Source: JACCXG01 sp963785755 (lineage in GTDB: Bacteria > Acidobacteriota > Vicinamibacteria > Vicinamibacterales > 2-12-FULL-66-21). From it: a stretch of 64,000 nucleotides of DNA. Shown here piece after piece: positions 37,264-45,234 of this stretch. Every line of letters starts with the position of its first letter. Position 1 is the stretch's first letter. The stretch lies in contig CAWAXG010000078.1 in NCBI GenBank assembly GCA_963785755.1, forward strand, positions 48,040 through 112,039, written 5' to 3'. The position numbers and the translations under genes were made by a program. The notes beneath the pieces were generated by a model, which was given only the letters and a program-made list of their open reading frames with translations, had not been told where the DNA came from and did no database searches.

Positions 37264-39966
37264 ATGTCATTGAACGTGGGTAGGCGACTCGGCCCCTATG
37301 AAATTGCTGAGAAACTCGGCGCGGGCGGCATGGGAGAGGTCTACAGGGCGCGCGACACACGACTGAACCGCACCGTGGCCATCAAGATCCTGTCGGCTGA
37401 AATCGCGGCCGACCGGGACCGTCGCCAGCGGTTCCGCCGCGAGGCCGAGGCCGTGGCCGCGCTGAGCCATCCGCACATCTGCGTGCTCCATGACATCGGC
37501 GAAGACGACGGGATCGACTATCTGGTCATGGAGTACCTCGCAGGGGAAACGCTCGCGACGCGGCGCGAGCGCGGGCCGTTGCCCATTGCCTCAGTTCTGG
37601 AGCATGCGATCGACATCGCTGACGCGCTCGACCAGGCGCATCGTGCGGGGGTCATTCATCGCGACCTGAAGCCAAGCAATATCATGCTGACCCAGTCGGG
37701 CGCGAAACTGCTCGACTTCGGCCTGGCGAAGCTTCGCCCGGCACAGGGCCTGATCGGCCGCGAGCAATCAAGTCCGACCGTGACCGCGCCGCTTACCGGC
37801 GAGGGAACCCTGCTCGGCACGCTGCAGTACATGGCACCCGAGCAACTCGACGGCAAAGAGGCCGACGCCAGGACCGACGTGTTCGCGTTGGGCGCCATCA
37901 TCTATGAAATGACCGCCGGCCGAAGGGCATTCGAGGGGCACAGTGATGCGACTCTAATTGGCGCCATCCTCCGTGACGAGCCGCCGCCGATGTCAGCCTT
38001 GCAGCCACTCACTCCGCGCGCACTGGAGCGCCTGGTCCGGACGTGCCTGGAAAAGAACCCCGACGACCGATGGCAGAGCACTGGCGACCTCAAACGCGAG
38101 CTTCGATGGATACGCGAAGAGCAACGTGCGTCCACACCTGACGCGGCGGTTCCTGCTGTCAGGCGTCTCGGGCGTGTGCGCAGCGCGCTTATCGCCGCGG
38201 CGGGTGCGGTCATCGGCATCGTGGCCGTGCTCGTCGTCAACTCACTGCGTGAAACGACCGATGCAGGGGGCCTCACGAGGTTCACCATTCATTTGGAGGA
38301 CTCCGCAGTGGCTGCCGCATCGGCTCCGCTGGCGCAGATCTCCCCAGATGGCGGACGGGTCGCTTTCATCGTGCAATCGCAGGGACGCGACGCCGATACG
38401 CGTATCTGGCTCCGCAGCCTGGGCGCGCTGGAGGCGCAACCTGTCTCGGGTACCGAAGGCGCGCGGTCGCTGTTCTGGTCACCGGATGGGCAGCAGATCG
38501 CGTTTGCGACCGAATCGGCGTTGAAGAGGCTGACGATGGGCAGAACCGTTGAGACGCTTTGCAACGCCTGCAAGCCTGTCCGGGGCGGTACCTGGAGCCG
38601 TAGCGGGTCGATCGTGTTCCCCTCACAGGACGGTGGATTGCTCAGCATCCCGGATGGAGGCGGTGAACCCCAGCCGGTGACCAGCCTCGATAGGGCGCAA
38701 GACGAGATTGCGCACATTGCACCTCAGTTCCTGCCTGATGGCCGACGATTTCTCTACGTGATTCGGAGTACTCAGGCCAACCGGACCGGTCTCTACGTCG
38801 GGCAGGTCGGCCGCAATGAGCCCCGGCTGTTGCTTCGGGGTGAGCATCCGGCAATCTACGCGGCGCCGGGGTATTTACTGTTTACTCGGGCCGGTAACAT
38901 CGTGGCCCAACCCTTCGACCTGCGACGCCTTGAACTGAGTGGCGAGGCGACATCACTCGTTGGGCGATCCGAGTACTCGCCAACGCCTCTGCAAGGCGGC
39001 GACATCACATCGCTGATATCGTCTGGCGTTTGGCCCAGCTTCTCGGTGTCGGAGACCGGGATTCTCACCTACGCCATCGCCGAACACCCGGACTCACAGT
39101 TTCAATGGCGGGAGCGTGCGGGCGAGCAGCCGCTGCAGCTGTTATACCAGCCGGGCCCTTACATGACGTTTGATCTGTCGCCGGACGGCACGCGCCTGGT
39201 GTTTGCTCGGAGAGGTGAGCATTCGCGTCTGTGGGTTATCGATGACCTGGCCAGCGGGCTCGCGACGCCGCTGACGTTCGGAGCCTCTTCCTACTCGAGT
39301 CCGCGGTGGGCGTCGGACGCCCAGGGGGTCGTGGCGCACAGAACACAGCCCCCACCACTGGCCGTCGTCAGGATTCAGCCGGATGGGGGCGAATCGGTCG
39401 TTTCAGGAGCAGAGAATTGCATGATGGACGATGTTTCGAAGGATGGGCGGTTCGTATTGTGCCGTCCGCCCGTCGAGCGGGTCCTTATGGCCATTCCACT
39501 CTCCGACGGTCAGAAACCCATTACCGTCCGGAAGGCGGCCGGCTCCATGGATCAGGCACGATTCTCGCCCGACGGTCGCTGGATTGCGTACAACGCGGAC
39601 GATTCGGGTCGGCACGAGGTGTACGTAACGGCTTTCCCGCCCACGGGAGCGGCGCCACGGCCCGTCTCCCCAGGTGGCGGTGTGCAGCCAGTCTGGCGGC
39701 AGGATGGTCGCGAACTGTATTACCTGGGGCTCGACGGTGTCCTCAAGGCCGTCGTAGTGTCACCTGGTGAGAGGCCACAGTTCTCGAGTCCGACGCGGTT
39801 GCTTGACACGGGACTTGCGGCGCCATCGCCATGGGTTGAGCAGTACACTGTGAGCGGCGACGGCCAGCGGTTTCTCATCCTCAAGCCTGTAGAGGACAGA
39901 GTTCGGAACAGCATGGGCGTAATTCTCAACTGGCCGGCGCTGCTGCAGTCCGGTCGGTCACACTGA
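37264..39966 (+). CDS. PknB-type Ser/Thr kinase with PD40/TolB-like propeller
   Basis: About 900 residues from ATG 37264 (MSLNVGRRLGPYEIAEKLG), uninterrupted. The kinase domain spans residues 1-280: GAGGMGEVYRARD, VAIKIL, GVIHRDLKPSNI, LLDFGLAK and GTLQYMAPEQL. One TM helix (SALIAAAGAVIGIVAVLVV) is followed by a propeller with repeated SPDG motifs (ISPDGGRVAFI, WSPDGQQIAFA, LSPDGTRLVFA, FSPDGRWIAYN) and the family end GVILNWPALL. The propeller is predicted to be extracytoplasmic and sense a ligand. It is the intact reference for the two frameshifted kinases of this design in the window. Confidence 0.92.
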   Translation: MSLNVGRRLGPYEIAEKLGAGGMGEVYRARDTRLNRTVAIKILSAEIAADRDRRQRFRREAEAVAALSHPHICVLHDIGEDDGIDYLVMEYLAGETLATRRERGPLPIASVLEHAIDIADALDQAHRAGVIHRDLKPSNIMLTQSGAKLLDFGLAKLRPAQGLIGREQSSPTVTAPLTGEGTLLGTLQYMAPEQLDGKEADARTDVFALGAIIYEMTAGRRAFEGHSDATLIGAILRDEPPPMSALQPLTPRALERLVRTCLEKNPDDRWQSTGDLKRELRWIREEQRASTPDAAVPAVRRLGRVRSALIAAAGAVIGIVAVLVVNSLRETTDAGGLTRFTIHLEDSAVAAASAPLAQISPDGGRVAFIVQSQGRDADTRIWLRSLGALEAQPVSGTEGARSLFWSPDGQQIAFATESALKRLTMGRTVETLCNACKPVRGGTWSRSGSIVFPSQDGGLLSIPDGGGEPQPVTSLDRAQDEIAHIAPQFLPDGRRFLYVIRSTQANRTGLYVGQVGRNEPRLLLRGEHPAIYAAPGYLLFTRAGNIVAQPFDLRRLELSGEATSLVGRSEYSPTPLQGGDITSLISSGVWPSFSVSETGILTYAIAEHPDSQFQWRERAGEQPLQLLYQPGPYMTFDLSPDGTRLVFARRGEHSRLWVIDDLASGLATPLTFGASSYSSPRWASDAQGVVAHRTQPPPLAVVRIQPDGGESVVSGAENCMMDDVSKDGRFVLCRPPVERVLMAIPLSDGQKPITVRKAAGSMDQARFSPDGRWIAYNADDSGRHEVYVTAFPPTGAAPRPVSPGGGVQPVWRQDGRELYYLGLDGVLKAVVVSPGERPQFSSPTRLLDTGLAAPSPWVEQYTVSGDGQRFLILKPVEDRVRNSMGVILNWPALLQSGRSH

Positions 39967-40200
39967 CTGCGCGTCTCCGTGTCCGCCGACTAGCTTTGCA
40001 GCAATTACACACGCGGAGGATGTTTCGCCGCAGCCCGCGCAGCGGGTGAACGCGGACCTCGTCAGCCTCGCAATTCTCAAAATGACGTCCAACTTTGCAT
40101 CATCCGATCTGCTACTCAGTCACACCTCGTGGTGAGGCCGGTTTTCGGCCTGGATTGCGAGGCCTTGCGGCGGCGTTGACGCCCGTTGGATGATCACAGC

Positions 40201-41469
40201 ATGTTCGGTTCCAAGCGCTCGAGCGCCAAGTACCCGCTTGCGACCATCTCTGCCTACGGACCGGACAATACCCGTGCGACGAAGCTGGTGGTCGGCATCC
40301 TGCGTCGCGCCAAGCAGAAGTATCCGATCGAGATGCGCACGTGGCGCACCGACGCGGGCGACGTCAGAAATGATCCGTTGATCGCCGCCGAAGTAGCGGA
40401 CTGGCTGCACAGTCAAAGAATCAAGGACACGCTCAATTACGACCGGATCATCGGCTGCCCGCACGAGGAAGGGATCGACTATCCGATGGGTCGTGCCTGT
40501 CCCCGGTGTCCCTTCTGGGCCGGCGTCGACCGCTTCACCCACGAGCCGATCCCTGTGCCCGTCGCCACGATGTCGCCAGAAGAGGTTCTGATCGAACTGG
40601 CGAAGGATCGAAAGACGCATCCGTTCGAAGCGCTCGAGTCCGCCGATGCACATCGTGGCGTCCTGGTCCAACCGCTGTTGCAGGTCCTGGAACGCTGCGT
40701 CACAGATCCCGATACCGCCTCCGAAGAGGAGGCGCAGCTCTTCTCCTATGCGCTGTACTTGATGGCGAAGTGGCGAGAGACGCGGGCGTACCACCTTGTG
40801 ATTCGATGGCTGTCTTTGCCCGACGCTGCCTCGACGCGCCTGTCGGGAGATGTGTTGACGCAGGACGGTGCCCGGATTGTGGCTGCTGTCTGTGATGGCG
40901 ACCTCGAGCCGATCAAGCGACTCGTGCTGAATCACGACGCTGACGAATTCTCACGCGGTATAGCTGTGGCGGCGCTCGCGTTGCTCTCGGTTTGGGGCGA
41001 GGTCCCGCGCGACACCATTCTCGATTACTTCGGCTGGCTGGCTCGCGAAGGGCTGGAGCGCCAAACGAGCTACGTATGGGGCGCGCTTGCCGCGGAGAGC
41101 GCGGACATCGAAGCCCTCGGCGTCTTTCCCGAGCTTCGCCGGGCGTACGACGAGGGGCTCGTCGACCCGCAAGTGATTGGACAGTCGGAGCTCGACGACG
41201 TTGAGGCGTCGCCTCGGGGAGAGCTCATCGAGGCCATGAAGGACCGCTATCCCCCGATCGACGATGTCGCCCAGGCCACATCGTGGTGGGCACGTTTTGG
41301 GAAGGTCGCCTCCAGTCGACGAGCCGAGGAACTGGCGACGCTGGCTGCAGGTGGCGATCTCGATGACGACGGGCCGGTGGAGCCATATCGGGCGCCCGTG
41401 AAGGTCGGGCGCAACGAGCCGTGCCCCTGTGGCAGCGGAAAAAAGTACAAGAAGTGCTGCGGACAGTGA
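40201..41469 (+). CDS. SEC-C motif protein with N-terminal Cys cluster
   Basis: 422 residues from ATG 40201; TTG 40186 is an alternative five codons earlier. The N-terminal third holds a possible metal site (GCPHEEGIDYPMGRACPRCP). The middle is all-alpha, with repeat-like helices (FSYALYLMAKWRETRAYH and following). The C-terminus is a SEC-C zinc motif, GRNEPCPCGSGKKYKKCCG. SEC-C ends occur in SecA and in many uncharacterised proteins and bind zinc for protein contact. The function is otherwise unknown. No partner gene adjoins; the 234 bases upstream show nothing clear. Confidence 0.8.
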   Translation: MFGSKRSSAKYPLATISAYGPDNTRATKLVVGILRRAKQKYPIEMRTWRTDAGDVRNDPLIAAEVADWLHSQRIKDTLNYDRIIGCPHEEGIDYPMGRACPRCPFWAGVDRFTHEPIPVPVATMSPEEVLIELAKDRKTHPFEALESADAHRGVLVQPLLQVLERCVTDPDTASEEEAQLFSYALYLMAKWRETRAYHLVIRWLSLPDAASTRLSGDVLTQDGARIVAAVCDGDLEPIKRLVLNHDADEFSRGIAVAALALLSVWGEVPRDTILDYFGWLAREGLERQTSYVWGALAAESADIEALGVFPELRRAYDEGLVDPQVIGQSELDDVEASPRGELIEAMKDRYPPIDDVAQATSWWARFGKVASSRRAEELATLAAGGDLDDDGPVEPYRAPVKVGRNEPCPCGSGKKYKKCCGQ

Positions 41470-41490
41470 ACGCGTGACGCCGTCAATCGG

Positions 41491-43303
41491 TCAGTGCCGT
41501 TCCATCGCAAACCCGAACGCGTAGACCGTGCCGTCCCGCGTTCCGACGAACACGTGACCAGAGCCGGCCCACAGACTCCGGCCCGACAGCGGGGAGCCGA
41601 TCGCCGTGCCGCTCTGCCAGAGCGTCGTCCCGGTCGCACCGTTCAGCGCGTAGAGCGCGGCCGGCGCGTTCGCCGGACCGGACGCGGCGAACACGACGCC
41701 ATTGATGACAATGGGCGTCAGCGGAGCGGCGATGTTCTGTGACATCCAGGCTGGCTGGACAGAAAACGTGCCGGCCTGGTGCGCGATCCGGACAGCGAGG
41801 ATCGTTCCCGTCGATACGGCGCCATTCGCCGCTGCTCCCAGGTTCGCCGGCAGCCGACCCGCCACTGGAACGAGCAACCAGCGTGCGCCATCGATCGCCT
41901 GTGGTTCGGAGGCGGCGGCAGGCGCCGCTGCGGCGGGCGGCGCAGTCGCGGACGAAGACGAGGGGGATGTCGCCCGCTCCTGCCATATCGCCGGTGACTG
42001 CGCCGCGAAGATGGCGGCGCCGCCGGTGAGCGACGCCGAAGCGAACAACGGCGTGGCGTGATTGGCGCCACCGAGAGCGGCGGCGTCGAGCAGCAGAATG
42101 CGCCCATCTTTGGTTGTGACGGCGACGATCTCCTTGCCGCCATCCTGAAACAGGACAGGCGGTGCAACGAATTCGACTCCGGGTTGCGTGAACCAGTCCT
42201 TCAGGGCGAGCGTCTTCGGATCGAGCGCGACGATCGCGTTCGCATATCCGCCGGCCGTGACGGTGCCTGGGCCAATCGCGACGATCGCCGTGCCGTTGGT
42301 CGCGAAGGCGACCGAGCCGATCGGGTTGCCGCCGTTGGTCTTCCAGGAGACAACGGCCTTCGTGTCGCTCGACGCGTTGATGGCCCAGATGCCGTTGGCC
42401 GCGCCACCGCATCCCTGGCTCGTGGCGGTGTAGACCATGTCGTTGACGGCAATCAGGTCGGAGAAGCGTGCGCCGGCTGGAATGAAAGGCGCCGGCCGCT
42501 GCACATCCTTGCCCGACACCAACCCGAGCGTTCGGAACATCCCGTCGGCGCTGACCGCATGGAACAACGCCGGAGGGACGGAACAGACCTCCGCCGCCGC
42601 CCTGCGCCCTTGCGTTGGTCGGGAACGGCGACGGAGGCAGTGGGGGGGGCGGCGTCGCTGGAGCTGGCGGCGGGACGGTCGCGCGTCCACCGCCCGCCGG
42701 TGCTGTCGCCGTTGCGGGAGGCGTAGCCGCGCCGCGCCCCGTGCCGCCACCGCGACCCGGAAGCGGCGGCACGCCGGCACCCGGCTCGCCAACCGCGCTG
42801 CTGTAGGACCCTCTTCCCCGGCCACCGCCTCTCCCGGGTCCCGGAGCCGGCGTCGTGAGGCTCGCCATTCGCGTCAACGCCCCGGAGATTCCTCCGGGAC
42901 ACGCCGCATTGCCCGGCGCAAGCGTCCCGTCGAAACGCCGCGTCCAGAAGAGATTTCCAGTGTCGTTGTCGACCGCGAAGATCTGGTTGGACGGAGCGGC
43001 GATCGTCGAGAGCGGCGTGAAGATATTCACTCCCGACGTGACCACACCCTGGCTCAGCGAGACGCCCTGCCGCACCGGACTCTCGAGCGTCGTCTTCCAC
43101 TGCAGCTCGAATCCCGGCCGGCTCATGGTCTCGAGAGAGATGTGCGCGTCGTTCCGTATCCAGGAGGTGTGCTGTGCATCACCGTAGGCGGTCGGCCAAT
43201 CCGTCGGATTGCCTCGTCCCTGGCTCGAGACCATGCCGGCCGCGAGAAACGTGACGATCGCCGCGATGGACGTGGTTCGCAGACGCATGCTCGGTCGACT
43301 CAC
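41491..43303 (-). CDS. PQQ-type beta-propeller protein with Pro/Gly-rich linker (frameshifted)
   Basis: Starts at GTG 43303 within a GTGA overlap, or ATG 43288, with a signal peptide (TTSIAAIVTFLAAGMVSSQ). The first blade is WPTAYGDAQHTSWIRND. A low-complexity Pro/Gly/Ala stretch encoded around 42600-42850 interrupts the propeller. In it the frame shifts near 42600 and resumes as VSADGMFRTLGLVSGKDVQ. Later blades include YTATSQGCGGAANGIWAINAS and end with GSGHVFVGTRDGTVYAFGF. The TATxQGCGG motif is shared with the upstream paralogue. The fold is that of quinoproteins, but no bound PQQ or catalytic set can be shown. Probably periplasmic. Confidence 0.75.
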
Positions 43304-44904
43304 TTTCCCGCGGCGGCCGCCGGGACCCCGAAGCTATACAACATGCCGTCGAACGTCCCCAGGTAGGCGCGCCCGTTTGCGACGGTCATGCCGCTGAAGT
43401 GGTTCCACGACGTGATCTGATTCCCGCTCGACCACAGTTCTTTGCCGGTCTGGCCATCAAGGGCATAGATGGTCGCGTGCCGCGAGTTGGGGATGCGCCG
43501 CTCGGCATACGGATTCAGGCCGCCGCCTACCCATGGGCCATCCGGTTCGTTCCACGCGAGGTCGGGCAGGGTCTGCGTCGTGTCCTCGCCGGATCCGTAG
43601 GCGAACACCACGCCGTTGGCGACGACGACCTCTTCGGCCATGTCCATGTCGCGCGACAGCCATGCGGGATTCAGCCGCCATTGTCCCGGGCTCGTCTCCT
43701 CCAGCTTGTAGGCCGCGACCCCGCCCATCTTCGGGCGTCCGTACTCGATCGGCGCGCGAAAGGTGCGGCTGACCGGTCCCCAGAACGGAACGAGCACCCA
43801 CTGAACGCCGCGCGCATCCTGCCAGGCCGCCATGGCGCCCCACACGCCTTTGGCATCGAACGCCTGATCGTCGTTGCACAGCAGCGGCGTGGTGTGGAGC
43901 GTCGTGCGGTGGTCCTCGCCGCCGAGCGCCTCGCGATCGAGGAGCCACACCCGGCATTCCTTGCTCGTGCCGACCAGGAACTTCCGTCCACGGTAGTCGA
44001 AGGCCATCGGGGTGACGTTCACGTCCAGATCGCGGGCCCGCATCCAATTGGCGTTGCGCGGCGCGAAGTAGTCGACGAGCTGCAATTGCTGGTTGGCGTC
44101 GAGCCTGGCGGCGACAATGGCGTTGCCGAGGCTGCGGGTCTCGGGACTGAACAGCGCGTCGCCGGTCACCATGTACACGACGCCCTCCGGTGAAATCGCC
44201 GCGCCCCGACGACCCCACATGCCGCCGCCAGCCGGATGGAACGTGCTCGCCTTGCGCGTCGCCAGGTGGTACCAGTACATCGCGTTCGGAACACCGCCAC
44301 AGCCCTGCGCCGTGGCCGTGTAGACGACGCCGTTGACGACGTTCAGCGCATAAGGCTTGCCGTTGGGAGGCAGGAACTTCTCGGGAGGGGCGACGTCCGA
44401 ACCGTCGGCCGCGTTGATCTGGTGGAGCCGCCCGTCCCAGGCGATCGCGTAAATCGTGTACTTGCCCGGTGACACCTGTTCCATCGCCGGATTCGCCGTC
44501 TGGCCGCCCAGGCAGAGCGTGTGGTAGACCGGCTCGGTGGCGGGTGCGAACGTGTTCTCATACCGCTTCTTCCAGAGCAGGTCGCCGCTGGCGACGTCGA
44601 TGCCGAACAAGTCGTCCGAAATGCCGGCGACGATCGCGACCTCTCGCGGGCCTCGCGCCGTGGTCACGCTCTTCGCGATGAGCGGCGGAAAGAGGTTGTG
44701 CATCTGACGCGGCTGACTATCGAGCTTGACCTTCCACAGCAGCTTCATGTCCTTGACGTTGGCGAGGGTGAAGACCTTCTCGTCTTTCATCCAGCCGGTG
44801 CGGCCAGGATCGTTGCCTTCGGTCAGGTAATCGGACGCCCTGGAAGCCAGGAGCGGGAGGCAGGATGCCAGCACCGCCAGGGCAATACATGTTCGGATAT
44901 GCAT
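43300..44904 (-). CDS. PQQ-type beta-propeller protein
   Basis: 534 residues from ATG 44904 with a signal peptide (MHIRTCIALAVLASCLPLLASRA). The propeller blades begin DYLTEGNDPGRTGWM and end RAYLGTFDGMLYSFGVP, with GDLLWKKRYEN, YTATAQGCGGVPNAMYWYHL and TIYALDGQTGKELWSSG in between. The stop overlaps the start of the paralogue downstream by four bases, so the two arose by duplication and are co-translated. The family includes PQQ dehydrogenases and non-catalytic propellers. The GCGG segment resembles the disulfide region of quinoprotein dehydrogenases, but assignment as an enzyme is uncertain. Confidence 0.85.
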   Translation of the reverse strand: MHIRTCIALAVLASCLPLLASRASDYLTEGNDPGRTGWMKDEKVFTLANVKDMKLLWKVKLDSQPRQMHNLFPPLIAKSVTTARGPREVAIVAGISDDLFGIDVASGDLLWKKRYENTFAPATEPVYHTLCLGGQTANPAMEQVSPGKYTIYAIAWDGRLHQINAADGSDVAPPEKFLPPNGKPYALNVVNGVVYTATAQGCGGVPNAMYWYHLATRKASTFHPAGGGMWGRRGAAISPEGVVYMVTGDALFSPETRSLGNAIVAARLDANQQLQLVDYFAPRNANWMRARDLDVNVTPMAFDYRGRKFLVGTSKECRVWLLDREALGGEDHRTTLHTTPLLCNDDQAFDAKGVWGAMAAWQDARGVQWVLVPFWGPVSRTFRAPIEYGRPKMGGVAAYKLEETSPGQWRLNPAWLSRDMDMAEEVVVANGVVFAYGSGEDTTQTLPDLAWNEPDGPWVGGGLNPYAERRIPNSRHATIYALDGQTGKELWSSGNQITSWNHFSGMTVANGRAYLGTFDGMLYSFGVPAAAAGK

Positions 44905-45006
44905 GGTCGCCTGTCTGAAGTTGTGGTCTGCTTCACCATGGGGCCCGTTCATGCAGACGCTCCTGCTTACTTGGTGTGCGTGTTGTGGCCGGTCGTATCA
45001 GCGTGG

Positions 45007-45129
45007 CCTCTGGGGCATGACGTGAACAGCCTGCTGGTGCTGATCGCGCAAGCCAGGGTCGAGCGCGCCACCATTGTCACTCACGATTGGCACTTCGGTC
45101 TGTACGATGTGCCCACCATCTGGATCTGA
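45007..45129 (+). pseudogene. C-terminal remnant of a PIN-domain (VapC) toxin
   Basis: The plus frame reads GHDVNSLLVLIAQARVER, then ATIVTHDWHFGLYDVPTIWI and a stop. This matches the end of VapC proteins (DRLLVAQARVEG...LVTNDPxF..YDV..IW). The N-terminal two thirds, including the first acidic residues, are missing. No antitoxin remnant is seen. The rest of the 44905-45234 gap shows nothing else except a kinase promoter. Confidence 0.7.
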
Positions 45130-45222
45130 AAAGCTAATCCGACAATCGATCGGTAGCCGGTTCTCCGGCGTAGGGCTGCCCGGTCTCGACAGGGGGCCAG
45201 GCTGGTCGAACAGATCTGGCGG

Positions 45223-45228
45223 TAGAAT
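45223..45228 (+). promoter_or_regulatory. Probable -10 box of the kinase-SUMF1 gene (leaderless)
   Basis: TAGAAT ends seven bases before the GTG start at 45235, so transcription should begin at or next to the start codon. There is no ribosome site in between. The -35 is not convincing. Confidence 0.4.
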
Positions 45229-45234
45229 CGCTGC

